A stretch of 64,000 nucleotides of DNA from Saccharothrix luteola (GCF_020859565.1 NZ_JAJHUO010000009.1:216076-280075), one strand, 5' to 3'; shown: positions 9,721 to 20,362, numbered from the stretch's first letter. The notes: generated from the sequence alone by a model not told the origin. Numbers and translations: made by a program.

Positions 9721-9999
9721 TGGGCACTTCCTGTGGCTCGTGAGCGGGCCGGCGCGGTCGGGAAGGGCGGACCGGCGCTGGAAAGGGTCGACGGTGCCGC
9801 GTGACCGGGTAGAGTGGAGGGACGGGTCGACGCGGTCGACCCGCTCGATCGTGTTGCCTCGGCGCGGTGGAATCAAGGCCGGCGCGGAACCTAAGGGTGA
9901 GGTCGGGGGGTGCGCCCGGGTTCCGTAAGGGGCGGCCGAGGGGTGGCCGGTGTTCCGTAGGGGTTGAAGGGGCGGTCGACCGGCCCGCACCATGCAGGA
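9721..9999. promoter_or_regulatory. Divergent regulatory region with repeated TAAGGGG/TAGGGG boxes
   Basis: This 279-bp region separates the divergent sugar genes. TAAGGGG (9926-9932), GAGGGG (9938-9943), TAGGGG (9958-9963) and AAGGGG (9967-9972) lie on the plus strand. The longer unit GTTCCGTA followed by a G-run occurs twice, 32 bp apart (about three helical turns). This suggests a regulator binding one face of the DNA. No confident -10/-35 pair was picked. Confidence 0.45.
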
Positions 10000-11163
10000 A
10001 TGCCTGACGAGCCTCTTTTCAGCAGCCCGCTGCACGTGGGGCGCCCGAACGTGGGTGAACGGTCTCGCTTGTTCGAGCTCCTCAACGAGGCACTGGACAG
10101 GCTGTGGCTGACCGACGGTCCCCTGGTCCGCGAGTTCGAGCAGCGACTGGTCGAGGTGACCGGCGCGGATCACTGCGTGGCCGTGGTCAACGCGACGGTC
10201 GGCATCCAGCTCGCCGCCAGGGCGTGCGGCATCGGGCCGGGTGACGAGGTGATCGTGCCGTCGTTCACCTGGGTGGCCACCGCGCACGCGCTGAGCTGGA
10301 TCGGCGTCGTCCCGGTGTTCTGCGACATCGACCAGGGGACCGGCAACATCGACCCCGAGCACCTGGAGCGGGTGATCACCCCGAGCACCAAGGGGATCGT
10401 CGCCGTGCACGTGTTCGGCCGGCCGTGCCCCATCGCCGAGCTGACCGCGATCGCCGAGCGGCACGGCATCCCGCTGATCTTCGACGCGGCCCACGGCCTG
10501 GGCTCGACCTACGGCGGCGTGCCGCTGGGAGGGTTCGGCGCGGCCGAGGTGCTGAGCTTCCACGCCACGAAGTTCCTCAACAGCTTCGAGGGCGGCGCGG
10601 TGGTGACCAACGACCCCGAGCTGGCCGCGCGGATCCGCGCCATGCGCAACTTCGGCATCGACCCGGACCGCGACGTCGTCTCCCACGGCACCAACGGGAA
10701 GATGAACGAGGGCGTCGCCGCCATGGGCCTCACCTCGCTGGAGGTGATGGACGAGATCATCAAGCACAACCTGCTCAACTACGAGCTGTACCTCAGGGAG
10801 CTGGCCGACGTGCCGGGCGTGACGGTGCGGGAGCAGGCGCCGGACGAGCGGTCGAACAACCAGTACCTGGTGATCGAGGTCGACGGCGCGGTCGCCGGGC
10901 TGTCGCGCGACGAGATGTGCGACGAGCTGCACGCCCGCAACGTCATGGCGCGCCGCTACTTCCACCCCGCGTGCCACCAGATCGAGCCTTACAAGCAGGC
11001 GCCCGAGGTGCACGCACCCCTGCCGCTGCCGCACTCGGAGGCCTTGGCCGAGCGGGTGCTGGCGCTGCCGACCGGCACGTCCATCGGCGAGGAGGAGATC
11101 ATCGGCATCGCCGCGATCATCCGCGCCGTCGTCACCGAACGGGGATCCCGTGTACGACGCTGA
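10000..11163 (+). CDS. PLP-dependent NDP-sugar 4-aminotransferase (DegT/DnrJ/EryC1 family)
   Basis: The enzyme transfers an amino group to an NDP-keto-sugar. Family marks in the 387 residues include PSFTWVATAHA, the PLP Asp in IFDAAHGLGS, and the Schiff-base Lys near 191 in SFHATKFLNSFEGGA. The HATK form with SFEGGA is typical of C4 aminotransferases (DesI, VioA, VinF), whereas C3 enzymes such as DesV have a YPGKNLGA-type loop. That points to a 4-amino sugar and agrees with a dedicated 3-ketoreductase being present. The ATG start was chosen by family alignment; its ribosome site is weak (AGGA directly upstream). The gene overlaps the methyltransferase by 14 bp. Confidence 0.93.
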   Translation: MPDEPLFSSPLHVGRPNVGERSRLFELLNEALDRLWLTDGPLVREFEQRLVEVTGADHCVAVVNATVGIQLAARACGIGPGDEVIVPSFTWVATAHALSWIGVVPVFCDIDQGTGNIDPEHLERVITPSTKGIVAVHVFGRPCPIAELTAIAERHGIPLIFDAAHGLGSTYGGVPLGGFGAAEVLSFHATKFLNSFEGGAVVTNDPELAARIRAMRNFGIDPDRDVVSHGTNGKMNEGVAAMGLTSLEVMDEIIKHNLLNYELYLRELADVPGVTVREQAPDERSNNQYLVIEVDGAVAGLSRDEMCDELHARNVMARRYFHPACHQIEPYKQAPEVHAPLPLPHSEALAERVLALPTGTSIGEEEIIGIAAIIRAVVTERGSRVRR

Positions 11164-11866
11164 GTTCGCCGACGCCTACGACGCGATCTACCAGGCGCAC
11201 AAGGACTACCGGGCGGAAGCGGACGTGATCCGCGGCCTCGTGCTGGACCGCTGCCCACACGCGACCACGTTGCTGGACCTGGGCTGCGGCACGGGCTCGC
11301 ACCTGGTCCACCTCGCCGAGCAGTTCGACGTGGTGGGCGTGGACCTGTCCGCGGCCATGGTGGAGCACGCCCGGGCGAAGCTGCCGGACGTGCCGATCCA
11401 CTGCGGTGACATGCGGGACGTCGCGCTGGACCGCGAGTTCGACGCGGTGTGCTCGATGTACAGCTCCGTCGGCTACCTGCCCGGCCTGGCCGGGCTGCGC
11501 GCGGCGGCCGAGAACATGGTGCGGCACCTGTCGCCCAAGGGCGTCCTGGTCGTGGAACCGTGGATCCTCGCCGAGCACTGGAACGGCGGCGAGCTGGTCA
11601 CCGCGACGTTCGAGCACAACGGGGTCGTGGTGTCGCGGATGGGCCGGTGGAAGACCGTCAAGGCGCGCAGCGTGGTGGAGATGCACTACCTGGTCAGCGA
11701 CGCCGAAGGCGACAACATCCGCTACTTCACCGACCGCCAGAGCCTGGGGCTCTACACGAAGGCGGAGTACGAGGCCGCGTTCGCCGACGCCGGCTGCCCG
11801 GTGGAGTACGTCGAGGGCGGCGGCCACGCGGCACGCGGGCTGTTCGTGGGCACCAGGCCGCTCTGA
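11150..11866 (+). CDS. SAM-dependent N-methyltransferase of an NDP-aminosugar (DesVI/VinG type)
   Basis: This 238-residue class I methyltransferase has SAM motif I LLDLGCGTGSH near 41-51. The segments CGDMRDVALDREFDAVCSM, SVGYLPGLAGL and VVVEPW-like VLVVEPWILAE follow the layout of DesVI and TylM1, which methylate TDP-aminosugars before transfer. The C-terminal part (TKAEYEAAFADAGCPVEY, then RGLFVG) also matches that family. One or two methylations cannot be told apart by sequence. The GTG start overlaps the aminotransferase end, so the two are translationally coupled. Confidence 0.92.
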   Translation: MYDAEFADAYDAIYQAHKDYRAEADVIRGLVLDRCPHATTLLDLGCGTGSHLVHLAEQFDVVGVDLSAAMVEHARAKLPDVPIHCGDMRDVALDREFDAVCSMYSSVGYLPGLAGLRAAAENMVRHLSPKGVLVVEPWILAEHWNGGELVTATFEHNGVVVSRMGRWKTVKARSVVEMHYLVSDAEGDNIRYFTDRQSLGLYTKAEYEAAFADAGCPVEYVEGGGHAARGLFVGTRPL

Positions 11867-11897
11867 CCCGGCGTCCACCCCGGACGTCCCTTGTGGA

Positions 11898-11936
11898 CGA
11901 AAAGCCCGGCTGGGACGATTCCCAGCCGGGCTTTCG
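11898..11936. terminator. Bidirectional terminator
   Basis: AAGCCCGGCTGGGA pairs with TCCCAGCCGGGCTT around a CGAT loop, flanked by A and T runs on the two sides. It separates the convergent methyltransferase and DrrB-type genes. Confidence 0.85.
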
Positions 11937-11947
11937 CGGTCCTCCGG

Positions 11948-12713
11948 TCAGGCCGTGCGACGGCGGAACATCACCGTGCAGAACACGATGCCGGCGGCGG
12001 CGATGCCCACGCACCAGATGATCGCCAGCAGCGGGTTGTCACCCACCGGCGTGCCGAGCAGCAGGCCGCGGATGGTCTCGATGACCGGCGTCACCGGCTG
12101 GTACTCCGCGAACGGCTGCAACCAGCCCGGCATGGTGTGGATCGGCACGTACGCGCTGCTCGGGTAGGGCAGGAACACGACCACGAAGGTGAACGCGTTC
12201 GCGGCCTCGCTCGACCTGGCCAGCACGCCGACCGACGCGGCCAACCACGCCATCGCGAAGATGAACAGCGCGATGATGCCGACCGCGCTGAGGATCTCGA
12301 GCGCGGTCGCCTCGGACCGGAACCCGTAGAGCAGCGCGACGCCGACCACCGGGATGAGCGTGACGATCGTGCGGACCGTGCCGACCAGGACGTGACCGGC
12401 GATCACCGGCGCGCCGCTGATGTCCATGGACCGGAAGCGGTCCACGATGCCGCCGGTCATGTCGTTGTTGACGGTGACCGCGGTGGTGGCGGCGCCGAAG
12501 CCCGCGCAGGTCAGCAGGATGCCGGGGGTGAGGTAGAGGATGTAGTCGGTGCCGGTCTGGATGGCGCCCGCGAACAGCGACATGAACAGCACCATGATCG
12601 CGATCGGCAGGATCCAGGTGGTCAGCAGCGCGTCCAGGTCGCGCAGCGCGAGCCGGGTTGCCCGGCTGCTCATCGCGGGCCACTGGCCGAGGCGCGACGG
12701 CGGGGTGGCGGTG

Positions 12714-12721
<8 letters not shown>
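11948..12721 (-). CDS. ABC-2 type permease, DrrB family
   Basis: The 257-residue integral membrane protein has six predicted helices, and the conserved segment SMDISGAPVIAGHVLVGTVR follows the second. The region around PLPYPSSAYVPIHTMPGWLQPFAEYQPVTP (read as the short motifs SSAYVP, MPGWLQ and QPVTP) is characteristic of DrrB-like drug exporters. The GTG start lies inside the last codons of the ATPase gene, with GGAG 8 bases upstream. Together the two form an ATP-driven exporter, probably for the cluster's product, giving self-resistance. Confidence 0.92.
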
Positions 12722-13724
<1,003 letters not shown>

Positions 13725-14157
13725 ATCCGTGGTCCCCCTCGTTCGGTTGAGCGGTGCGACGTTCGTGGTGGGTGGTTGAATGATCAACGGCCGGGGCGCA
13801 CGGAAAACCGACCACCGGTGCCGGGACGCGGTGCCGATCGCGGCGTCCACGACGCGTCGGGCGCTTGATCTGCGGGGATTGTGCCATAGGGCGCACCCGC
13901 AGGCAGCTGTTTCCCACGCTTCGCGCCCCCTATCGTTCGCAGTAGCCGTGCCGGGGCCATTGGGGTGAACGCGAGCTTTCGCGAGTGCGCCGCACGGGTG
14001 TATTGCCGGGTAACACTCACCGGGTGCGACGGGGGGTTTCGCCCGACAAGGGTTGAATTAGGGGGCCGCTAGGGGCCGTCCGTACGGGGCGGCGGTTCAT
14101 ACCGTCGGCAGTACCCGCCTCAGACATGAGCCCGCCTACCGAATTGGACCCTCAGCG
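13725..14157. promoter_or_regulatory. Divergent drrA-like/glycosyltransferase control region
   Basis: No gene was found in this 433-bp stretch. TAGGGG occurs at 14059-14064 and 14070-14075, an 11-bp period that places both on one DNA face. The same spacing class appears at 3516-3531. A small hairpin GTTGA/TCAAC lies at 13775-13788. I could not assign confident -10 or -35 boxes. Confidence 0.45.
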
Positions 14158-15360
14158 ATGTCCCACCATTTCCTGTTCGTCGGCATCCCCGACCGCGGTC
14201 ACGTGTTCCCGAACCTCTCGGTCGTGGCCGAGCTGATTCGCCGCGGTCACCGGGTCACCTACGTCACCGGTGAGAGCATGGCAGAGGTCGTCAAGCCCTC
14301 CGGGGCCACGCTGCTCCCGTACGACTCGAAGTACGACAAGGTCGACATCCTCGACATCATCAACTCCGACGCGTCGTTCATGCCGCGCACGTTGGTCGAG
14401 GACAGCGGCGCGATGGTCCGGGCGGCGCTGGAGGGCCTGGCCGACGACGTGCCCGACATGGTCATCGCCGACTCGGCCACGCCGCTGGCCTGGCGGATCC
14501 TGGGCCTGAAGTGGCAGCGGCCGGCCCTGCAGTCCGTCTCGGTGTTCGCCTCGAACGAGCACTTCTCCTACCTCCACGCGATGATGGAGGACGAGGACGG
14601 CGTGGTCAGCGAGGTGCCCGACGAGATGGGCGACGTCTTCGGCGCGATGGCCGAGGTCATCGCCTCGTTCGGGATCGAGACGCCGGTGGCGGAGTTCGTC
14701 CTGCCGGGCGAGGAGTTCAACCTCGTCTACCTGCCGCGGGCGTTCCAGTTCGCGGGGGAGACCTTCGACGAGGAGCGCTTCGCGTTCGTCGGTCCGTCGA
14801 TGGACGACCGGCCGTTCCTGGGCGAGTGGACGCCGCCCGCCGGCGACCGGCCCGTCGTGCTGGTGTCCCTCGGCACGGTGTTCAACCAGATGCCGGAGTT
14901 CTTCCGGGTCGCCGCGGACGCGTTCGCGGCGGAGCCGTGGCACGTGGTCATGACCGTGGGCGACGGCATCGACCCGGAGGAGATCGGCCCGCTGCCCGCG
15001 AACGTCGAGATCCACCGCTGGCTGCCGCACCTGGAGGTGCTCGACCGCGCGAGCGTCTTCGTCACCCACGGCGGCCTCGGCAGCGTCATGGAGTCCCTCC
15101 ACACGGGCACGCCGATGGTGATGATCCCGTTGACGCCGGTCGACCAACCGACCGCGAAGCGGATCACGCAGCTGGGCGTCGGCCGCATCCTGCCCTTCGG
15201 CACCATGTCGGTGGAGGAGCTGCGGGACCTGGTCGCCGAGGTGGCCGCCGACGAGGAGATCGCGGCGAACACCCGCGAGATGCAGCGGCACGTGCGCGAG
15301 TCGGGCGGCAGCAGGCTGGCGGCCGACGTGCTGGAGAAGCGCCTGGTCGACAACGGCTGA
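14158..15360 (+). CDS. MGT-family (GT1) macrolide-type glycosyltransferase
   Basis: The 400-residue GT-B protein belongs to the macrolide glycosyltransferase group. N-terminal PDRGHVFPNLSVVAEL matches the acceptor-domain entry loop. The C-terminal nucleotide-sugar segment VFVTHGGLGSVMESLHTGTPMV (core motif HGGLGSVMES) and VDQPTAKRITQLGVGR are diagnostic. Two roles fit: attaching the aminosugar encoded next door to the aglycone, or OleI/OleD-like inactivating glycosylation for self-resistance. No DesVIII-like helper gene is present, consistent with the MGT group, which needs none. It is the only glycosyltransferase in this part of the window, so attachment is somewhat favoured. Confidence 0.9.
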   Translation: MSHHFLFVGIPDRGHVFPNLSVVAELIRRGHRVTYVTGESMAEVVKPSGATLLPYDSKYDKVDILDIINSDASFMPRTLVEDSGAMVRAALEGLADDVPDMVIADSATPLAWRILGLKWQRPALQSVSVFASNEHFSYLHAMMEDEDGVVSEVPDEMGDVFGAMAEVIASFGIETPVAEFVLPGEEFNLVYLPRAFQFAGETFDEERFAFVGPSMDDRPFLGEWTPPAGDRPVVLVSLGTVFNQMPEFFRVAADAFAAEPWHVVMTVGDGIDPEEIGPLPANVEIHRWLPHLEVLDRASVFVTHGGLGSVMESLHTGTPMVMIPLTPVDQPTAKRITQLGVGRILPFGTMSVEELRDLVAEVAADEEIAANTREMQRHVRESGGSRLAADVLEKRLVDNG

Positions 15361-15477
15361 TCGGGCGTTCGGCGCAACCTTCCCCCGCATCCGGCCCGGT
15401 GTGCCATTCTACTGACCTGGGCTGGCGGGGGGAGCTCATCGCCATCAACGGGCGGTGACGTTCAGGTCGGAGGCGAC

Positions 15478-16623
15478 ATGTTGGTGCGCAGGGACGGGGT
15501 GTTCGCCGGGTCCCGCAAGGGCATCCTGCGGACGTTGGGCTTCTTCTTCGCCAGCGCCGTCCCGCGCGTCGTCCAGTTCGGCCTGACGTTCACCGGCCTG
15601 GTGGTCGGCGCGATCACCACCCCGATCTGGATCGGCATACCCATCGTCGAGGGCACGCTGCGGATGACCGGCTGGTTCTGCCGGATCGAGCGGCAGTGGG
15701 TCGGTCGGATGCTCGACGTCGAGGTGCCGCCGGTGGCACCCATCGAGTTCGACCCGGACGAGGACCGCGGTCTGATCCGCCGCGTGTTCCGGCGCATCAC
15801 GGACTCGCGGACGTGGCGCGAGGTCGCCTACGTGGCGCTCGCGATGCCGCTGGGCCTCGCCGAGCTCGCCGTCGCGGCGATCGGCGTCGTCCTCGTGCCG
15901 GTCAGCATCTGGGCCGTGCCGTGGATCGGCTTCGCCCACGGCCTGGTCGCGCGCGGCGTGCTGGGCCCGACCAAGAAGTCCGAGCTGCAACGGCGGGCCG
16001 AACGCCTCCAGGCGTCACGGGCGCGCGGCGTCGACGCCGCCGAGGCCGAGCGCCGCCGCATCGAGCGCGACCTGCACGACGGCGCCCAGCAGCGGCTGGT
16101 GTCGGTCGCGATGAGCCTGGGCCAGGCCAAGATGCGGCTGGCCCAGGACCCTGAGTCCGCGCGCGAGTTCATCGAGGAGGCGCACGTCGGCGCCAAGCTC
16201 GCCGTGTCGGAGCTGCGCGACCTGGCCCGCGGCATCTCGCCCGCGGTGCTGCGCGACCGGGGCCTCGACGCCGCGCTGTCCGCGCTCGCGGCGAAGTCGC
16301 CGATGGACGTGCGCATCGACACCAAGCTCAACCCCCGGCCGCCGGCGGCGGTGGAGACGACGGCCTACTTCATCGTCGCCGAGTCGCTGACCAACGCGGC
16401 CAAGTACGCGGAGGCGACCGAGGTGACCGTGCGGGCGCGCCGCGACGGCGACGGCGTCACCGTGGAGGTCACCGACAACGGCGTCGGCGGCGCGAAGATC
16501 CGCCCGGGCGGCGGGCTCGCCGGGCTGGCCGACCGCGCGGCCACCATCGACGGTGTGATCACCGTGGAGAGCCCGGTCGGCGGACCCACCGTCATCCGCG
16601 CTGAGCTGCCCTGTTCGTGGTGA
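15478..16623 (+). CDS. Sensor histidine kinase, NarL/DesK (HisKA_3) type
   Basis: The 381-residue kinase has an N-terminal membrane 'sensor' region with four hydrophobic helices (about 17-65 and 118-160). A HisKA_3 dimerisation domain carries the phospho-acceptor His200 in RDLHDGAQQRL. The ATPase domain has the N-box ESLTNAAKYA, VTDNGVGGA and GGGLAGLADR. Its partner is the response regulator 73 bp downstream on the same strand. GGAGG lies 5 bases before the ATG. The signal is unknown. Membrane location beside exporters makes sensing of the cluster's own product or envelope stress plausible, as an inference. Confidence 0.93.
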   Translation: MLVRRDGVFAGSRKGILRTLGFFFASAVPRVVQFGLTFTGLVVGAITTPIWIGIPIVEGTLRMTGWFCRIERQWVGRMLDVEVPPVAPIEFDPDEDRGLIRRVFRRITDSRTWREVAYVALAMPLGLAELAVAAIGVVLVPVSIWAVPWIGFAHGLVARGVLGPTKKSELQRRAERLQASRARGVDAAEAERRRIERDLHDGAQQRLVSVAMSLGQAKMRLAQDPESAREFIEEAHVGAKLAVSELRDLARGISPAVLRDRGLDAALSALAAKSPMDVRIDTKLNPRPPAAVETTAYFIVAESLTNAAKYAEATEVTVRARRDGDGVTVEVTDNGVGGAKIRPGGGLAGLADRAATIDGVITVESPVGGPTVIRAELPCSW

Positions 16624-16696
16624 CGCGAAGCGCCGGGTGCCGCGGTGCTCGGCCGGTAGGGTGCCTCGCGTACCGGCATTGCTGTCAGGAGAGCGC

Positions 16697-17341
16697 ATGC
16701 GTGTTGTGATCGTCGAGGACGCCGCTCTGCTCCGGGCGGGGGTGCAGCGCCTGCTGGCCGACGAGGGCATGGAGACGGTCGCCGCCGTGGACAACCCCGA
16801 CGACTTCCTGCGCGCGGTCGAGGAGCACCGGCCGGACATGGCGATCGTGGACGTGCGGCTGCCGCCGACGTTCACCGACGAGGGGCTGCGCGCCGCGGTG
16901 GCGGCCCGCGAGATCGTCAAGGACCTGCCCGTCCTGGTGCTGTCCCAGTACGTCGAGGAGACCTACGCGGCCGAGCTGCTGGCCGGCGGCACGACCGGCA
17001 TCGGCTACCTGCTCAAGGAGCGCGTGGCCGACGTGGCGGAGTTCCTCGACTCGGTGCGCCGGGTCGCGGCAGGCGGCACCGCGATCGACCCCGAGGTCAT
17101 CTCGCAGCTCATCGCGCGGCGCAAGGTCGACCCGCTCGCCGCGTTGACGCACCGGGAGACGGAAGTACTCGGCCTAATGGCCCAAGGTCTGTCCAATCGG
17201 GCTATCGAACGGGACCTGCACGTCTCCTCGGGGGCGGTCGAGAAACATATCGGCAACATCTTCGCCAAACTCGGCCTCGATGTGACTCCCGATGAGCACC
17301 GACGCGTGCGCGCCGTGCTCACCTATCTCGGTCACGCGTAG
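16697..17341 (+). CDS. NarL/FixJ-type response regulator
   Basis: The 214-residue regulator has a receiver domain with phospho-acceptor Asp52 in MAIVDVRLP and Lys in the YLLKERV loop. A C-terminal LuxR helix-turn-helix follows (LTHRETEVLGLMAQGLSNRAI and DLHVSSGAVEKHIGNIFAKL). The ATG at 16697 is preceded by AGGAGA. A longer frame begins upstream but lacks a ribosome site. It is co-transcribed with the kinase. TAGGGTGCCT just upstream (16657-16666) resembles part of the motif found before the luciferase-like gene and mftA. Confidence 0.94.
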   Translation: MRVVIVEDAALLRAGVQRLLADEGMETVAAVDNPDDFLRAVEEHRPDMAIVDVRLPPTFTDEGLRAAVAAREIVKDLPVLVLSQYVEETYAAELLAGGTTGIGYLLKERVADVAEFLDSVRRVAAGGTAIDPEVISQLIARRKVDPLAALTHRETEVLGLMAQGLSNRAIERDLHVSSGAVEKHIGNIFAKLGLDVTPDEHRRVRAVLTYLGHA

Positions 17342-17352
17342 CGGGAACCCTT

Positions 17353-17371
17353 TTCGCGGAATGTCCGCGAA
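17353..17371 (+). terminator. Short hairpin after the response regulator
   Basis: TTCGCGGA and TCCGCGAA form an 8-bp stem around ATG, 11 bases after the stop codon. It could equally be an operator for the downstream LAL gene. Confidence 0.5.
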
Positions 17372-17565
17372 CACACCACACCCCATCCGTTTGTGGGTAG
17401 GCTCCACTCGGTCGCACCAGCGACCACCACGCACGGTGAAGAGTATCGGGGCGCCGTCCTACCACGGCTCCCCGGTCGTCTCGTATTGATACGGATACCT
17501 CTCGCGCCGTGTTCAGGTCTTCGCTTTGAGTGATGTACCCGTGAGCTGGCTTGGGGGTCAGACGC

Positions 17566-20316
17566 ATGGCGTTTGTTCAATACGAGGAAGCGTTCGATTT
17601 GCTGCAAGGTCGCCTCGCGGAAATCTCCGCGGGCTGTGGCCAACTGGTCGTGGTGCGCGGTGGGCCCGCGAGCGGCAAGACGAAACTTCTTCACGAATTC
17701 GCGGGGTTGGTGACGGCCGGTGGTGCGACTTTTCTCGGCGCCAGCGGCTCCCGTGACGAGACCGGCTTGCCGGCGGGGGTGCTCGACCAGTTGTTCCACA
17801 GCGCCGGCTTGCCCAGCGGCGTCGCCGAACGGGTGTGGGACCGGCTCGCCTCCTCCGCCGACGAGGCGCAGACGGCCCGGGAGATCTGCGCGATCATCCT
17901 GGACCTGGCCAAGGACCGACCGCTGGTCATCGGCGTGGACGACGTCCAGTACGCCGACGCCCAGTCCCGCCGCCTCCTGCTGTACTTGCAGCGGCGGCTC
18001 GGCTGGGCGCGCATCCTGCTCGTGGTCACCGAGTGGGACCGGTCGCAGCCGACCGACCTCCTGTTCGGCTCCGAGATCACCCGCCGCCCGCACGACCGGC
18101 TCCACCTCGCCCGGTTGACCAGGCTCGGCGTGGCCGAGCTGGTCGAGCGGTCCGTCGTGGACCCGGCCGAGGCGGGCAGGCTGGCTCCGGAGGTCCACCG
18201 GCTCAGCGGCGGCAACGCGATGCTGGTGCAGGCGCTGCTGGAGGACTACCTCAACAGCGGCGACGCCGAGCGGTGCGAGCCGGTCGTGGGCCCGGCGTTC
18301 CGGCACGCCGTGCTGTCGTGCCTGCACCGCTGGGACAACCAGACGCTGGACGTGGCCCGTGCCGTCGCGGTGCTGGGCGACCTCAGCCAGCCGACCGAGC
18401 TCTCCTTGCTGACCGGGGTGGACGGCAAGGACGTCGAGCAGGTCCTCGCCATCCTCACCGAGGCAGGGATCCTCACGGCGGGCCGGGTCCGGCACCCCGC
18501 GGTCCGGGACGCCGTCCTCGGCGGCATGTCGGCCTGCGAGCGCGCCACCGCGCACCTGGACGTCGCCGAGATGCTGCACCGCCGCGGCGCGTCCGCGATG
18601 GACGTCGCCGACCACATCATCTCGGCCGGCTGCGTCCCGGACGGCTGGGGCGTCGGCCTGCTGCGCGCCGCCGCCGAGCAGGCCCTGGCCACCGACCGCG
18701 TGCAGCTGGCGCTGCGCTGCCTCAAGCTCGCGTTCACCGCGTGTGTCGACGAGCAGACCAAGTTGACGATCACGGCCATGCTCGCGCGCGCCTCCTGGCG
18801 GCTGAACCCGGCCGCCGCCGCGCCTTATGTGCCCGCCCTGCGCACGGCGTTGCAGGAGGGCAAGCTGTCCGGCCGCGACGCCGTCGTCCTCATCCGCTGC
18901 GCGCTGTGGAACGGCGACGACGAGGAGATCGCGGACGTCCTGCGCGCGGCGCACGACAGCGCGGCGCTCTCCGATCCCCTGATCGAGGCCGAGCTGCGGC
19001 TGGCCCACCACCTGATCTACGGGTCGGGGCGCAACCACTTCCCCCCGTCCGACCGGCCCGCGGCGGGCGACCCGTGGTCGCAGGCGGTGGCCGCGGTCGA
19101 GACGGTGTGGACGGAGGGCGCCAACGACGCCGCGTCGGCGAGCGCCGAGCAGATCGTGCGCAGCTACTGCCTCGGTGACAACACGCTCGGCATCGTGTCG
19201 TCGGCGCTGCTCGCGCTCGCCTACGGCAACCGGCTCGACAAGGCCACCGAGTGGTGCGACTCGCTGGTGGACGAGGCGACCAGGCGCGGCGCGAGCACGT
19301 GGCTGGCGGTGTTCAGCAACATCAGGGCCGAGGTGGCGCTGCGGTGCGGCGACCTGGCGGCGGCCAAGGCGAACGCCGAGACCGCGTTGCGGGTCCTGCC
19401 GCCGCAGAACTGGGGCATGGTCGTCGGCTACCCGGTCTCCGTCCTGGTGAGCGCGTTGACCAGGACGGGCAGACACCAGGAAGCCGCCGAGGTCCTGAAC
19501 TCCGTCGTCGTGCCCGAGTCGATGTTCTCCACCCTGGGCGGGCTGCGGTACCTCCAAGCGCGCGGGCACCACCTGCTCGCCACCGACCGGGCGCTCGCCG
19601 CGATCCGGGACTTCCGGGACGCGGGCGCGCAGGCGGAGAAGTGGGGCCTGGACGTGCCGGCGCTCGTGTCGTGGCGCAGCGACGTCGCGGAGGCGAGCCT
19701 CAAGCTCAAGCGGGTGTCCGAGGCGCGCGACCTGCTCAGCCAGCAGCTCGAACCCGGCCGGTGCGTCGACCTGCGTACCAAGGGCATCTCGCTGCGGCTG
19801 CTCGCGCTGGCCACCGAGCCCGCGCACCGGCCGGCCCTGCTCAAGCAGGCCATCAACGCCCTGCACACCTCGGGCGACCGGTACGAGTTGGCCAGGGCGC
19901 TCTCCGACCTGAGCGCGGTGCAGAAGCACCTGGGGGAGGTCGAGCTGTCGCGCCAGACCGCCAGCCGCGCGGAGCAGGTCGCCAAGGCCTGCCGCGCCGT
20001 CACGCCGACGGGGTCGGTGGGGGCCACGTCACGGCAGCGCACCGCGCCGCACCCGACGACGCCGGTCATGCACGCGCCGGACGCGCGGCCGGTCACCCTC
20101 ACGCCTCGCGGTGACGAGGGCGCGCAGGTGCTGAGCAACGCCGAGCAGCGGGTCGCGATGCTCGCGGCGAGAGGGCACTCGAACCGCGAGATCGCCCGCA
20201 CGCTCTACATCACGGTCAGCACGGTCGAACAACACCTGACCCGCGTGTACCGCAAGCTGAACGCCAACAACCGCGGCGACCTGGCCTCGGTCCTGACGGC
20301 ACAGGGCGTGTCGTAG
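17566..20316 (+). CDS. LAL-type (large ATP-binding LuxR) transcriptional regulator
   Basis: This 916-residue regulator has an N-terminal AAA/STAND ATPase with Walker A GGPASGKT near 32-39 and Walker B LVIGVDDVQYAD near 123-134. A long alpha-helical TPR-like middle and a C-terminal LuxR helix-turn-helix (NAEQRVAMLAARGHSNREIA, TVSTVEQHLTRVYRKL) follow. Such LAL proteins are usually pathway-specific activators of macrolide and polyene clusters (PikD type). The ATG giving MAFVQYEE was chosen; GGGGG lies about 8 bases upstream. It sits between the polyketide cluster and the mycofactocin operon. It is the best candidate to read the TAGGGG motifs found in both, which is untested. Confidence 0.93.
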   Translation: MAFVQYEEAFDLLQGRLAEISAGCGQLVVVRGGPASGKTKLLHEFAGLVTAGGATFLGASGSRDETGLPAGVLDQLFHSAGLPSGVAERVWDRLASSADEAQTAREICAIILDLAKDRPLVIGVDDVQYADAQSRRLLLYLQRRLGWARILLVVTEWDRSQPTDLLFGSEITRRPHDRLHLARLTRLGVAELVERSVVDPAEAGRLAPEVHRLSGGNAMLVQALLEDYLNSGDAERCEPVVGPAFRHAVLSCLHRWDNQTLDVARAVAVLGDLSQPTELSLLTGVDGKDVEQVLAILTEAGILTAGRVRHPAVRDAVLGGMSACERATAHLDVAEMLHRRGASAMDVADHIISAGCVPDGWGVGLLRAAAEQALATDRVQLALRCLKLAFTACVDEQTKLTITAMLARASWRLNPAAAAPYVPALRTALQEGKLSGRDAVVLIRCALWNGDDEEIADVLRAAHDSAALSDPLIEAELRLAHHLIYGSGRNHFPPSDRPAAGDPWSQAVAAVETVWTEGANDAASASAEQIVRSYCLGDNTLGIVSSALLALAYGNRLDKATEWCDSLVDEATRRGASTWLAVFSNIRAEVALRCGDLAAAKANAETALRVLPPQNWGMVVGYPVSVLVSALTRTGRHQEAAEVLNSVVVPESMFSTLGGLRYLQARGHHLLATDRALAAIRDFRDAGAQAEKWGLDVPALVSWRSDVAEASLKLKRVSEARDLLSQQLEPGRCVDLRTKGISLRLLALATEPAHRPALLKQAINALHTSGDRYELARALSDLSAVQKHLGEVELSRQTASRAEQVAKACRAVTPTGSVGATSRQRTAPHPTTPVMHAPDARPVTLTPRGDEGAQVLSNAEQRVAMLAARGHSNREIARTLYITVSTVEQHLTRVYRKLNANNRGDLASVLTAQGVS

Positions 20317-20362
20317 CCGGCGGTCACGCCGACGTCGCCGACCGTTCCGTCAGCGGTGGCGC

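Noticed and set aside
17353..17371. TTCGCGGA/TCCGCGAA as a specific LAL operator
   Set aside because: Only one copy was seen, and it sits where a terminator is expected; there is no support for operator function.
17332..19929. 865-codon minus-strand open frame opposite the LAL gene
   Set aside because: Its composition is repetitive Arg/Gly/Val-rich. The plus strand encodes Walker and LuxR motifs in the correct order.
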